DNA of 64,000 nt from DASZHJ01 sp963735465. GTDB taxonomy: Bacteria > Pseudomonadota > Alphaproteobacteria > ATCC43930 > CGMCC-115725. The notes beneath the pieces were generated by a model. The model did no database searches and was not told the origin of the DNA. It worked only from the letters and a program-made list of their open reading frames with translations. The stretch spans positions 1,798,001-1,862,000 of the forward strand of contig CAVTLA010000001.1 of the NCBI GenBank assembly GCA_963735465.1. The letters are read 5' to 3'. Numbering within the stretch: the first letter of the stretch is position 1; each line of letters starts with the position of its first letter. Made by a program: the position numbers and the translations under genes. Positions 1 through 9,315 of this stretch are shown piece by piece.

Positions 1-465
1 ACCTCGGAGTGGCGCTGCATCGACGGCGTGACGCTGCGGCAGGACGACGAGGGCACCTGGGCCAGCGGCGAGGCGGTCGAGACGCCGACGCTACTGCAGG
101 ATTTCATCGAGCTCTCGACGTCGGACCGGTTCCTGCTGCATGGCCGCATGGCCGATCTCGTGAACATCGCGGGGAAGCGCACCTCCCTTGCCTACCTCAA
201 TCACCAGGTCAACTCGATCGCCGGCGTCGAGGACGCGGTCTTCCTCATGCCCGAGGAGGACGGCGAGCGGGTGAGCCGCCTGGTCGCCTTCGTCGTGGCG
301 CCCGGTCTCGCGCCGGAAACGATCCTCGCCGCGCTGCGCCAGCGCATCGATGCCGCCTTCCTGCCGCGGCCGCTGCTCTTCGTGCCCTCGCTGCCGCGCA
401 ACATGCTGGGAAAGCTGCCGCGCGCGGCACTGCTTCAGCTGATTGCCGAGCACGGCTCGCACTAG
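1..465 (+). CDS. AMP-dependent acyl/aryl-CoA (ACP) ligase, C-terminal part
   Basis: This is the last ~154 residues of an adenylate-forming ligase; the 5' part lies before the window. The motif GRMADLVNIAGKR matches the A8-type hinge of ANL enzymes (normally GR.DD.iki.GkR), and NMLGKLPRAAL carries the late catalytic Lys region (normally .GKi.R..L). It would activate the aryl starter acid or a fatty acid for loading on an acyl carrier protein. It opens the visible part of an aryl-polyene operon and is followed 4 bases later by a dehydratase, the order seen for the ligase/dehydratase pair (apeH-apeI) of aryl-polyene clusters. The substrate cannot be read from this fragment. Confidence 0.75.
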   Translation, partial: TSEWRCIDGVTLRQDDEGTWASGEAVETPTLLQDFIELSTSDRFLLHGRMADLVNIAGKRTSLAYLNHQVNSIAGVEDAVFLMPEEDGERVSRLVAFVVAPGLAPETILAALRQRIDAAFLPRPLLFVPSLPRNMLGKLPRAALLQLIAEHGSH

Positions 466-469
466 CGGC

Positions 470-775
470 ATGTGGCAGTCCCTGGAAGTCCGCTTCGCCG
501 CCGATCACCCGACCGCCGCGGGGCACTTCCCCGGCAACCCCATCATTCCCGGCGCGGTGCTCCTCGACGAGGTGCTGCAGGCGGTGGCGAGCGCCGGCGG
601 CAACTGGACGGCGATCCGCTCGGCGAAGTTCCTCCAGCCGGTGCGCCCTGGCGAGGCCGTGCTGATCCGCTGGGAGCAGGGCTCTGACGGCCAGGCCAGA
701 TTCGAATGCCGCGTGCTCGACCCGGAGCGGCTGGCGCTCACCGGAACGGTGCAGCTGGAAGCGACGGCACGGTGA
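470..775 (+). CDS. 3-hydroxyacyl-ACP dehydratase (ApeI/FabZ-like hotdog)
   Basis: A 101-residue hotdog-fold protein. HFPGNPIIPG near residues 18-27 is the FabZ active-site signature (H.P..P..PG) with the catalytic His. I use the ATG at 470, four bases after the previous stop; a start at 443 would overlap the ligase. It is shorter than FabZ (~150 aa) but normal for ApeI-type dehydratases, which dehydrate the growing polyene chain on the carrier protein. The stop overlaps the next gene's GTG start. Confidence 0.8.
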   Translation: MWQSLEVRFAADHPTAAGHFPGNPIIPGAVLLDEVLQAVASAGGNWTAIRSAKFLQPVRPGEAVLIRWEQGSDGQARFECRVLDPERLALTGTVQLEATAR

Positions 776-1674
776 CATCCGGCGGCGAGCGGCAGGAATG
801 GACGGTCCGGGCCGAGCGCGGCGCCGTCTCACTGATCAAGCTCTTCGTCTGCGTCGCACTGAGCCTGGGGCGGCCGGTCGCCCGCCTCATCCTCTATCCG
901 ATCTGCCTCTATTTCCTGATCTTCTCCATCGCCTCGCGCCGGGCGTCGCGAAGCTATCTCGCCCGGATCCTCGGCCGCAAACCCGGCCTGGCGGAGATCT
1001 ACCGGCACTATTTCACCTTCGCAACCTGCGCCCTCGACCGGGTGTTCTTTCTGAACGACCAGCTGCATCTCTTCGACCTGCATGTGTATGGGGAGGAGAT
1101 CGTCATGGAGACCTGGCGGCGCGGCGGTGGCTGCATCCTGCTGGGCGCCCATCTCGGCAGCTTCGAGGCGACCCGGGCGCTGGGGCGCCGCCATGGCGAA
1201 TTGCGGGTCAGCCTGCTGATGTACGAGGAGAACGCGCGCAAGGTGCAGTCGGTGCTGAACGCGATCAATCCCAAGCTTGCGATGGACGTGATCGGCCTTG
1301 GCCGACCCGACGCCATGATCGCCGTTGTGGACCGCCTCGAGCAGGGCGACGTCGTCGGCATCCTTCCCGACCGCAGCATTGCCGGCGAGAGCCAGATCCG
1401 ATACCCGTTCCTCGGTGCGTCCGCCGCCTTTCCCCACGGTCCCTTCCGGGTCGCGGCGCTGCTGAAACGGCCGGTCCTGCTGATGTTCGGCCTCTATCGC
1501 GGCGGGCGGCGCTACGACATCCATTTCGAGGCATTGATGGATCCCTCGGATCCGACGCCGCGGCGCCACGGCGAGGACGCGGAGACGGCGATGCGGCTTT
1601 ACGTCGAGCGGCTGGAGCATTATTGCCGGCTCGCGCCGTTCAATTGGTTCAACTTCTATGATTTCTGGGCCTGA
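772..1674 (+). CDS. LpxL/HtrB-like lysophospholipid acyltransferase
   Basis: A 300-residue member of the lipid A biosynthesis acyltransferase family (LABLAT). After a hydrophobic N-terminal anchor (about residues 19-48) it has HLGSFE in the place of the HxxxxD/E catalytic motif and GILPDRS further on. In aryl-polyene clusters this acyltransferase is thought to join the polyene acid to its lipid anchor; that role is inferred here from position. The GTG at 772 overlaps the dehydratase stop as GTGA and is preferred to the upstream start at 706, which would run 70 bases into the previous gene. Confidence 0.8.
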   Translation: MTSGGERQEWTVRAERGAVSLIKLFVCVALSLGRPVARLILYPICLYFLIFSIASRRASRSYLARILGRKPGLAEIYRHYFTFATCALDRVFFLNDQLHLFDLHVYGEEIVMETWRRGGGCILLGAHLGSFEATRALGRRHGELRVSLLMYEENARKVQSVLNAINPKLAMDVIGLGRPDAMIAVVDRLEQGDVVGILPDRSIAGESQIRYPFLGASAAFPHGPFRVAALLKRPVLLMFGLYRGGRRYDIHFEALMDPSDPTPRRHGEDAETAMRLYVERLEHYCRLAPFNWFNFYDFWA

Positions 1675-1675
1675 C

Positions 1676-2263
1676 ATGCGCGTCCTCGGGCTGCTCGGCC
1701 TTTTCTGTGCCGTGCTGGCGGCGGTGCCCGCAGGGGCGCAGCAGGGTCAGGCCTGGGGCATCGCGCAATTGATGCAGACCCTGGCCCAGGTAAAATCATC
1801 GTCGGCGCAATTCACCGAGCGCAAGACCATGCGCATGCTGAGCGAGCCGCTGGTGACATCGGGGACCCTGCTCTACCTCGCCCCGGACCAGGTGCAGAAG
1901 ATCACGGTGTTGCCGAAGCGGGAGCGCGTCGCGGTGCGCGGCGACACCGTGACCCTCGACGGCGGCCAGGACGAGCGCAGCCGCACGCTCTCCCTCTCGG
2001 ACTATCCGGAGATCGGCGGCATCGTCGAGGGCATCCGCGCCACGCTCGCCGGCGATCTCCCGACGCTCCGCCGCTATTACGCGGTGCAGCTCGACGGCAG
2101 CGCCATGGACTGGCACCTGCTGCTGCAGCCCACGGATCCGAAGCTGCAGAAATTTCTCAAGTCGATCCGCATCGCCGGCGCCGGCAACAAGGTCTCGACC
2201 GTCGTGACCGAGGACGGCGACGGCGACATCTCCGAGATGAGCATCGTCGAAGACGTGCGATGA
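1676..2263 (+). CDS. LolA-like outer-membrane lipoprotein carrier
   Basis: 195 residues with a clear Sec signal peptide (hydrophobic stretch LGLLGLFCAVLAAVPAGAQ). The mature part resembles the LolA-like family (DUF1439/LolA fold): QLMQTLAQVKSSSAQFTERKT, then a beta-rich section. Such proteins occur in aryl-polyene clusters next to an MMPL exporter (apeL-apeM) and are thought to carry the lipidated polyene through the periplasm. ATG 1676 lies one base after the acyltransferase stop. Its stop overlaps the exporter's ATG (ATGA). Confidence 0.8.
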   Translation: MRVLGLLGLFCAVLAAVPAGAQQGQAWGIAQLMQTLAQVKSSSAQFTERKTMRMLSEPLVTSGTLLYLAPDQVQKITVLPKRERVAVRGDTVTLDGGQDERSRTLSLSDYPEIGGIVEGIRATLAGDLPTLRRYYAVQLDGSAMDWHLLLQPTDPKLQKFLKSIRIAGAGNKVSTVVTEDGDGDISEMSIVEDVR

Positions 2264-4623
2264 CCGGCCGCCGCGTTGTCGCGATCGCTGTCTGGCTGGT
2301 CGCGATGGCGATCTCGGTTGGCCTCATCGCGCGCAGCAGCATCAGCACGGACATGAGCGCGTTCCTGCCGCGCTCGCCGTCCGCCGCGCAGCAGGTGCTG
2401 GTGGACCAGGTCCGCAACGGCGTGGTCTCGCGCCTGATCCTGCTGGGGATCGAGGGTGCGCCGCCGGAGACCCTCGCCGCGCTCAGCAAGGCGGTGGCCC
2501 GGCGCCTGCGGGCGGAGCCCGAGTTTCCCTCCGTCAACAACGGCGAGGACGCCGCCTTCGCGGCGGAGCGCAACGTGCTCTGGCGCAACCGCTATCTGCT
2601 GAGCCCGGGCGTGGAGCCCAAGCGCTTCACCGCGGCGGGGTTGCGCGCCGCCCTCGAGAACGACCTGCATCTCCTCGGCTCCGATCTTGCCCCGCTGGTG
2701 AAGAGCAGCCTGCCCAACGATCCCACCGGCGAGATCCTGACCCTGGTCGAGGAGCTCGCCGGCACCGCGCGGCCCCACGCCCGGGACGGCGTCTGGTTCG
2801 CCAAGGACGAGCGTCGCGCGCTGCTGCTGGTCCAGACCCGCGCCGCCGGCTTCGACATCGACGCCCAGCAGCAGGGGCTGGCGCAGATCGAGGCGGCCTT
2901 CGATGGCGCGAAGCACGAGGTGACCGGCGCCGAGGCAGCGCAGTCTCCTGGAGACCGGCCCCGGCGTCTTCGCGGTCCGGACGCGGGCGACGATGGAGCG
3001 GGACGCCACGCGCTTCTCGCTCCTGGCGACCGTCATGGTGGCGGCCCTTCTATTGTTCGCGTATCGCTCGCCTCGGCTGCTGATCCTGGGATTGCTTCCG
3101 GTGCTGAGCGGCGCGCTCGCCGGCGTCGCCGCGGTGGCGCTGGGATTCGGCTTCGTGCATGGCATCACCCTCGGATTCGGCGTGACCCTCATCGGCGAAT
3201 CCGTGGACTACGCGATCTATCTCTTCACCCAGACCGCGCCCGGCACGTCTCCCGACAGCACGCTCACGCGGATCTGGCCGACCTTGCGCCTGGGCGTGCT
3301 CACCTCGATCGCCGGGTTCAGCGCCATGCTGTTCTCCAGCTTCACCGGCTTCGCCCAACTCGGCCTCTTCTCCATCGCCGGTCTCGTGATGGCCGTCAGC
3401 GTCACGCGCTGGGTCCTGCCGACGCTGCTGCCGAGCCAGTTCGCCACGCTCAAGTCGAATGTCTTCGCGCCGCCGCTGCTGGCGGTGATCCGGCACGCGC
3501 GGCCGCTCCGCATCGGCATCGCCGTCGCGGTGCTGGCGGCGGTGACGCTTCTCTGTTTTCACCGCGGCGGCTTCTGGGCCGAGGACATCTCCAGCATGAG
3601 CCCGATCTCCGCGGCGGATCAGGCCCTCGACCGCAGCCTGCGCGGCGACGTCGGCGCGCCCGACGTCCGCTACCTCCTGGTCCTCGCCAGTCCCGGCGAG
3701 CAGCAGGCGCTGACCGCGAGCGAGCGCCTGTCGCGATCCCTGACGGGCCTGGTCGAGCAGCATCTCCTCGGCGGCTTCGATGCACCGGACCGCTACCTGC
3801 CGAGCGAAGCGACGCCAGACGGCCCGCCGCGCGGCCTTGCCGGACACGGATGCCCTGCGAGCCAATCTGCAGGAGGCGCTCGGCCGGCCTGCCTTTCCGC
3901 CCCGACCTCTTCGCGCCCTTCATCGCCGACGTCGCCGCCGCCAAGGCCGCGCCGACCCTCACCCGCGCCAGCCTGCCGCCTGCGCTCTCGCTCAAGCTCG
4001 ACGCGCTCCTCTTCGAGCGCTCCGGCGAGTGGATCTCCGTGCTGCCCCTGCGCGGCGTCGACGATCCCGCGCGCCTCGCCGCCGCCGTTGGCGAGCTGAA
4101 GGAGCCCGGCCTCACCTTCGTCGACCTCAAGAGCGAGTCCGATCGGCTGCTGCAGACCTATCAGCACGAGGCGGTGATGCTGGCCCTGATCGGCAGCCTG
4201 GTGGTCCTGGCACTGCTGTCGGCGAGCCTGCGCTCGGTTCGCCGCGTCTTCGTGGTCGCGGCGCCGCTCGCCGCCGCCGTGCTGGTGACCGCGGCGGCCC
4301 TGAGCTTCGGCGGCCAGAAGCTCTCGATCTTCAATCTCGTGGGCCTGATGCTGATCGTCGCTGTCGGATCGAATTATTGCCTGTTCTTCGAGCGAGGGGA
4401 TCGCGACGCAGGCTATCGCGACCGGTCGGTGGCCTCCCTGGCGCTCGCCAATCTCTGCACCGTCATCGGCTTCGGCCTGCTGTCGTTCTCCGGCATTCCC
4501 GTGCTGCACGACATCGGCATGACCGTGGCCGTGGGAGCCTTCCTCAGCCTGGTCTTCGCCGCTGTCCTCAGCGCCGGGCGATCCACGGAGACCGGCGCGG
4601 CAGACCGCCGTTCGCTGCCGTGA
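2260..4623 (+). pseudogene. RND/MMPL-family exporter (ApeM-like), three apparent frameshifts
   Basis: It encodes an inner-membrane RND-superfamily transporter of about 785 residues with two blocks of membrane segments, likely exporting the lipidated polyene. The reading frame moves +1 three times: near 2936-2944 (just before LLETGPGVFAV), near 3814 (an extra C before QTARRAALPDTDALRANLQ) and near 3888 (an extra C before LPFRPDLFAPFIADV). Removing one base at each site rebuilds one continuous MMPL protein, and because the three add up to 3 the last part is back in the starting frame. A naive single ORF therefore reads nonsense in the middle while still ending at the right stop. All are +1 and two lie in CC, so sequencing error is likely; true decay is not excluded. 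Confidence 0.75.
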
Positions 4624-4673
4624 ACGCACCCATTGCCTCGGGAAAGCGCGGATATGCTAAGTTCCGCGGCGTG

Positions 4674-6026
4674 ATGAAGAGAGCCACGGGAACCAGACTT
4701 CGGCGCTGCGCGGTCGCCGTCGGCGCCGTCATCGGGCTGGCGGCCTGCAGCACCGCGCATATGGACACCGGCCCCACCGCCGACGGCGAGGAGCTCTACG
4801 CCTCGCTCTTCCCCTTCTACGCCGAGCTCTGCGCCGTCTCCGAGCTCAAGAAGAAGCACGGCTTCGGCACCGAGATCAGCAGCGGCCCCGGCGGCCACTC
4901 CGTCTTCTACCTGAACGGCGTCTGCCGCGTGGAGGACGCCCACTATCCCGTCATCCGCCTCTGCGACGACAGCACGCCAGCGGACCGGCGCGGCGTCGGC
5001 ATCAGCGTCAACGCCCACTACAGGAACGCCAACTGGATCGTGACGCCGGGCCGGGAGTTCTTCTTCCACGGCGGCCTGACGCCCGGCGAGCCGGTGACCC
5101 ACGCCCGCTACTGGCAGACCCAGGCGCACGCCGAGGCGCTTGGGATCCTCGATGGCATCGAGTTCCACGACGAGGTCTTCGAGGACCAGCCACCGGGCAT
5201 GTCGCGGCGCGATTTCATGTACGACATCTCCGTCTCGACGGACTATGCGATCGCCTTCGGCCGCGACCGCTACTGCGCCCGGGTGCCGCTGGACCGCGAG
5301 CGCATGGCCGGGATCGTCGATTTCATGAACGCCCTCAACGCGGACTACCGGGACGGCAAGAAGGAATTCGAGTGGGACGTGCTGACCAACAACTGCTCCC
5401 ACGTCGCCCATAATGCGTTGGCCACGGCGGGCATCTGGAGCAGCTGGGAGACCGGCCGCTTCATCCTGATCTCCGCCCTCGATTTCCCGGTACCGAAGAA
5501 TGAGTTCGTCAATCTCATGCGGCGCACCAACGACATCGACATCGGCGATCTCGACGAGGTCCGCGACGACGACGCGGCGCGCGAGGCGCTGATGCGGATG
5601 GACGCGCTGCCGACGATGCCGGGCGCTATCGCCGAGGCGGAGCCGGCCGTGGCGAATAACGAGGTCTACGACACCGACCTCCGCCTCATCTTCTATGACG
5701 ATCCCATCACCGGCCGTTATCGCAAGCGCTTCGCCCGCATCTTCGCCGAGCCGCGCTACACCGACCTGCGAGCGAATCTCAACTACTTCGCCGACCTCTA
5801 CCGCGGGATCGAGCGCGAGCGCCAGCCTCTCGCGGCCTTCCTTGAAGCCCATGGGGCGGGGACGCCGGCGGAACGCGGGGAACTCACCAGCTTCTACGGG
5901 CATTACTACGCATATATCGAGCGCCAGGACGCGGCGGTGACCGCTGATCTGTCAACCCTGCAGCGCTCTCCCGCCGCCTTCGCCCAAGGTCCCGGAAGCG
6001 CCGCACCCCCCGCCGCACGCCCTTGA
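4674..6026 (+). CDS. Conserved lipoprotein of the aryl-polyene operon, unknown function
   Basis: 450 residues with an N-terminal lipobox (AVIGLAAC, Cys near residue 25), so probably a lipoprotein. The body has no family I can name with confidence. It contains VLTNNCSHVAHNALA, an Asn-Asn-Cys-Ser-His block that recalls the nucleophile region of papain-like or DUF4105-type proteins, and GPGGHSVFYLNGVCR near the N-terminus, which could supply a His. The ATG at 4674 follows a GTG at 4671; the open frame extends far upstream but overlaps the exporter in another frame. It sits between the exporter and the ketosynthase, so a role in placing or processing the exported pigment is an inference from context only. 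Confidence 0.6.
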   Translation: MKRATGTRLRRCAVAVGAVIGLAACSTAHMDTGPTADGEELYASLFPFYAELCAVSELKKKHGFGTEISSGPGGHSVFYLNGVCRVEDAHYPVIRLCDDSTPADRRGVGISVNAHYRNANWIVTPGREFFFHGGLTPGEPVTHARYWQTQAHAEALGILDGIEFHDEVFEDQPPGMSRRDFMYDISVSTDYAIAFGRDRYCARVPLDRERMAGIVDFMNALNADYRDGKKEFEWDVLTNNCSHVAHNALATAGIWSSWETGRFILISALDFPVPKNEFVNLMRRTNDIDIGDLDEVRDDDAAREALMRMDALPTMPGAIAEAEPAVANNEVYDTDLRLIFYDDPITGRYRKRFARIFAEPRYTDLRANLNYFADLYRGIERERQPLAAFLEAHGAGTPAERGELTSFYGHYYAYIERQDAAVTADLSTLQRSPAAFAQGPGSAAPPAARP

Positions 6027-6123
6027 TGACGAAGCCGTCGTGGGTTCCCCAATTTTGGTTCGACTGGTACGATAGGCGAGGCTCGGGAACGTCGAGCCCT
6101 GGCTCTCCGTTAACCACTGGAAT

Positions 6124-7314
6124 ATGCAGCCTCTCGCCCTCAGTCACTTCACCCTCGTAACCGCTCTGGGCGCCGGCCAGCAGGCCAATCTTGCGGCGTT
6201 GCGAGAGGGTCGCAGCGGTCTCAAGCCTTGTACTTTCGAGAGCGCACCGTTGGCCGCCTACACCGGGGCGGTTCCCGAGGTTGACGACGCCGCGCTTACC
6301 GGGAATACGGCAGCTTTCGACTGCCGCAACAACCGTCTGGCCACCATGGCGCTGAATGAGGACGGTTTCCGCGGCGCGGTCGCCGCGGCGCGCGACCGGT
6401 ATGGCGCGGATCGCATCGGCGTTTTCCTGGGCACCAGCACCTCGGCACTGATGGAGACCGAGGCCGCGTTCGAGAATCTCGATCCCGTGACCGGTGCGCT
6501 GCCGCCGACGTTCGACTATGCGCGGACTCACAACACCTACTCGATCGGCCGGTTCGTGCGCGAGGATCTCGCTCTCGCCGGCCCCGCCTCCGTCGTCTCC
6601 TCCGCCTGCGCCACCACCGCCAAGGCCTTCGCCGGCGCAGCGCGCATGATCGCCGCGGGCGTCTGCGATGCCGCCGTCGTCGGCGGCGCGGATACGCTCT
6701 GCGCCACGACGCTGCACGGCTTCCACTCCCTCAACGTGATGTCCGACGAGCCCTGCCGGCCTTTCGACTCCGATCGCCGCGGGATTTCCATCGGCGAAGC
6801 GGCGGGATTCGCGCTCCTGGAGAAGCCTTCGGCGGCCCATCGCGGCGATACCGTGCTGCTGCTGGGCGCCGGCGAGAGCAGCGACGCCTATCACATGTCC
6901 TCGCCGCATCCCGAGGGCCTCGGCGCGCGCCTGGCGATGGAGCGTGCGCTGAGCGCCGCGGGCCTGAAGCCCGGCGACATCGACTATGTGAACCTGCACG
7001 GCACCGCGACCCTCGTCGGCGACGCGGCGGAGGATCGCGCGGTATGCGACCTCCTGGGCTCGACCACGCCCTGCAGCTCCACCAAGGGTCATACCGGACA
7101 CACCCTTGGCGCCTGCGGCGTCGTCGAGGCGATCTTTTCCGCTCTCGGCATTCTGCATGGATTCACGCCGGGCAGTCCCCACACCCGGACGCTGGATCCC
7201 GGCTTCCGAAGCCATTATGTCGCCGACTACCGCCGCGCCCGTGTGGACCGCGTGCTCAGCAACTCCTTCGGCTTCGGCGGCGCCAATTGCAGCCTTCTCC
7301 TCGGTCGCGCCTAG
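6124..7314 (+). CDS. Beta-ketoacyl synthase (ApeO/FabF-like)
   Basis: A 396-residue complete ketosynthase. The catalytic triad is intact: Cys162 in SSACATTAKA, His292 in NLHGTAT and His326 in KGHTGHTLGA, with Lys321. The C-terminal SNSFGFGGANCSLLL is the usual FabF-type glycine-rich end. It condenses malonyl units onto the growing aryl polyene. Its stop shares one base with the GTG start of a chain-length-factor-like partner, as in type II KS/CLF pairs. A 97-base gap separates it from the lipoprotein gene, so a second promoter may lie there. Confidence 0.9.
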   Translation: MQPLALSHFTLVTALGAGQQANLAALREGRSGLKPCTFESAPLAAYTGAVPEVDDAALTGNTAAFDCRNNRLATMALNEDGFRGAVAAARDRYGADRIGVFLGTSTSALMETEAAFENLDPVTGALPPTFDYARTHNTYSIGRFVREDLALAGPASVVSSACATTAKAFAGAARMIAAGVCDAAVVGGADTLCATTLHGFHSLNVMSDEPCRPFDSDRRGISIGEAAGFALLEKPSAAHRGDTVLLLGAGESSDAYHMSSPHPEGLGARLAMERALSAAGLKPGDIDYVNLHGTATLVGDAAEDRAVCDLLGSTTPCSSTKGHTGHTLGACGVVEAIFSALGILHGFTPGSPHTRTLDPGFRSHYVADYRRARVDRVLSNSFGFGGANCSLLLGRA

Positions 7315-8165
7315 TGAAGGTATTTGTGGAAGGCGTTGGGCTGTGCGGTCCGGGCCTGCCGGGCTGGGCCGCGAGCCGTCCGGTGCTGGCGGGGCTTGAA
7401 CCCTACGTTCCCGCTGCTGCGGTCGTGCCGGCAAGCCCGCTCCTGCCGCCGAACGAGCGCCGCCGGACGGTGCTGACGGTAAAGCTGGCCCTGGCGGTCG
7501 GCACGGAAGCTTTCGACGGCGCCAAGCGCGACCCCGTCGATACCGCCACCGTCTTCGCCTCCTCCGGCGGCGACGGCGATACGCTGCACGGAATCCTCAG
7601 CGGCCTCGCCTCGGAGCATCGCGAGATCTCGCCGACCCGCTTCCACAACTCCGTCCACAACGCCCCTGCCGGCTACTGGAACATCGCGACCCATTCCAAC
7701 GCCCCCTCCAGCAGCCTCTGCGCCTATGACGCGAGCTTCGCGGCGGGGCTCCTGGAAGCCGCGACCCAGGCGGTGGTCGAGGATCGGGCGGTCGGGCTTA
7801 TCGCCTATGACCTGCGTTATCCCGAGCCGCTGCACAGCATGCGTCCGGTCGGCGCCCTCTTCGGGATGGCGCTGGTCCTGGCGCCGTGGCGAACCGAGGC
7901 GACCCTCGCGGGCCTCGACGTCCAGCAGCAGCGGCATTCCGGGCACGTCTCCCGCATGGCGTCCGCCGAGCTCGAGGAGCTGCGCGGGAACACGCCGGCG
8001 GCCCGCGGCCTGCCGCTGCTGGCGGCGCTGGCACGCAACGAGGCCGCGGACCTCGTCATCGACTACATTTCCGGACTCGAGCTTTGCGTCGCCCTGAAAC
8101 CGGCAGCGGCGCTGCCGGCGGCCGAGGACGATGACAGCGACAGGCCCCTGGCCGCCGCGCGATGA
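7314..8165 (+). CDS. Ketosynthase-like chain length factor (PF13723-type)
   Basis: A 283-residue ketosynthase-like protein of the beta-ketoacyl synthase N-terminal-only type found in aryl-polyene clusters. HNSVHNAPAGYWNIA and SFAAGLLEA are typical of this family. It lacks the second half of a ketosynthase with both catalytic His residues, so it should be non-catalytic and act as the partner subunit of the ketosynthase before it. A Cys (Cys136, in SSLCAYDAS) remains near the normal nucleophile position. The GTG start at 7314 overlaps the ketosynthase stop by one base; its own end overlaps the next gene by ATGA. Confidence 0.85.
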   Translation: MKVFVEGVGLCGPGLPGWAASRPVLAGLEPYVPAAAVVPASPLLPPNERRRTVLTVKLALAVGTEAFDGAKRDPVDTATVFASSGGDGDTLHGILSGLASEHREISPTRFHNSVHNAPAGYWNIATHSNAPSSSLCAYDASFAAGLLEAATQAVVEDRAVGLIAYDLRYPEPLHSMRPVGALFGMALVLAPWRTEATLAGLDVQQQRHSGHVSRMASAELEELRGNTPAARGLPLLAALARNEAADLVIDYISGLELCVALKPAAALPAAEDDDSDRPLAAAR

Positions 8166-8599
8166 TGATCGGCCGGGAGGAGATCGCGACGATGATCCCT
8201 CACGCCGGCGACATGTGCCTCCTCGACGGCGTCCTCGAGTGGGATCAGACCGCGATCCGCTGCATCTCGGCCCGGCATCGCGCCGCGGACAATCCGCTGC
8301 GGCGAGGGGGGCGTCTCGACGGCATCTGCGGCATCGAGTTCGCGGCCCAGGCGATGGCGGTGCATGGCCGGCTTTCCGGCGGCGTCAGCCGGCGGCCGCG
8401 AGCCGGCTATCTCGCGAGCCTGCGCGACGTGCGCTGCGGACAGAGTCGCCTCGATCTGCTGCAGCCCGACCTCGTCATCCGCGCCGAGCTCCTGATGGGG
8501 GACGAGCAGCGGGTGATCTACCAGTTCGCTCTCGACTGCGCCGGCGACGAGGTGCTGAGCGGACGGGCGGCCGTCATGCTGGACGTGGCGCCCGCATGA
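8162..8599 (+). CDS. 3-hydroxyacyl-ACP dehydratase (ApeP/FabA-like)
   Basis: 145 residues of hotdog type. MIPHAGDMCLLDGV is the start typical of ApeP-like dehydratases, with the catalytic His in IPHAGDM, and GIEFAAQAMAVHGRL carries the acidic residue of the central helix. It is the second dehydratase of the cluster, which fits a pathway needing a trans-alkene at each step. ATGA overlaps on both sides show tight translational coupling with the ketosynthase partner and the ketoreductase. Confidence 0.85.
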   Translation: MMIGREEIATMIPHAGDMCLLDGVLEWDQTAIRCISARHRAADNPLRRGGRLDGICGIEFAAQAMAVHGRLSGGVSRRPRAGYLASLRDVRCGQSRLDLLQPDLVIRAELLMGDEQRVIYQFALDCAGDEVLSGRAAVMLDVAPA

Positions 8600-9315
8600 A
8601 GCGAGCACTGGTCACCGGCGGCAGCGGCGCGCTCGGCGCCGCCATCTGCCGGCGCCTCGCCACGGCGGGACATCATGTCTATGTCCACGCTCACGGCGGC
8701 ATCGCGCGCGCGAAAGAGGTTGCCGCGGAGATCGCCGCCGCCGGCGGCTCCGCCGAGGCCGTGAGCTTCGACGTGACCGATGGCGCCGCCGCCGGCGCGA
8801 CGCTAGAGACACTGGGCGCGGCGGGCCCCATCCAGATCGTCGTCAACAACGCCGGCATCCACGACGATGCCGTCATGCCGGGCATGCGCCAGGATCAGTG
8901 GACGCGGGTGATCGACGTCTCCCTCAACGGCTTCTTCAACGTGACGCAGCCGCTGCTGCTGCCCATGATCCGGACGCGCTGGGGCCGGATCGTGAACCTC
9001 TCGTCGGTGGCCGCCCTCACCGGCAATCGCGGGCAGACCAACTACGCCGCCGCCAAGGCCGGCCTCCACGGCGCCACGCGCTCCCTCGCGCTCGAGCTGG
9101 CGAGCCGCGGCATCACCGTCAATGCGGTGGCGCCGGGCATCATCGCCTCCCCCATGACCGAGGGCGTCTTCAGCAAGGAAGCGATCGAGCAGATGGTGCC
9201 GATGAAGCGCGCGGGTAGGCCGGAGGAAGTCGCCGATCTCGTGGCCTTCCTCGCCTCCGACAGCGCCGGCTACATCTCCGGCCAGATCATCTCCATCAAT
9301 GGCGGGATGATCTGA
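8596..9315 (+). CDS. fabG: 3-oxoacyl-ACP reductase (ApeQ/FabG-like)
   Basis: A 239-residue short-chain dehydrogenase. TGGSGALGAAI is the NADPH-binding glycine motif, NNAG follows, and the catalytic Ser-Tyr-Lys set is seen in NLSSVAAL and YAAAKAG. The C-terminal SGQIISINGGM is typical of FabG. It reduces the 3-oxo group of the polyene intermediate. It is the last gene of the + strand operon and overlaps the convergent glycosyltransferase by 20 bases at their 3' ends, leaving no room for a normal terminator. The symbol is by family only; it is probably the pathway paralogue. Confidence 0.85.
   Translation: MKRALVTGGSGALGAAICRRLATAGHHVYVHAHGGIARAKEVAAEIAAAGGSAEAVSFDVTDGAAAGATLETLGAAGPIQIVVNNAGIHDDAVMPGMRQDQWTRVIDVSLNGFFNVTQPLLLPMIRTRWGRIVNLSSVAALTGNRGQTNYAAAKAGLHGATRSLALELASRGITVNAVAPGIIASPMTEGVFSKEAIEQMVPMKRAGRPEEVADLVAFLASDSAGYISGQIISINGGMI

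Noticed and set aside
3780..4673. An upstream extension of the lipoprotein gene
   Set aside because: The open frame continues upstream only because it overlaps the exporter in another frame; the lipobox and signal peptide fix the start at 4674.
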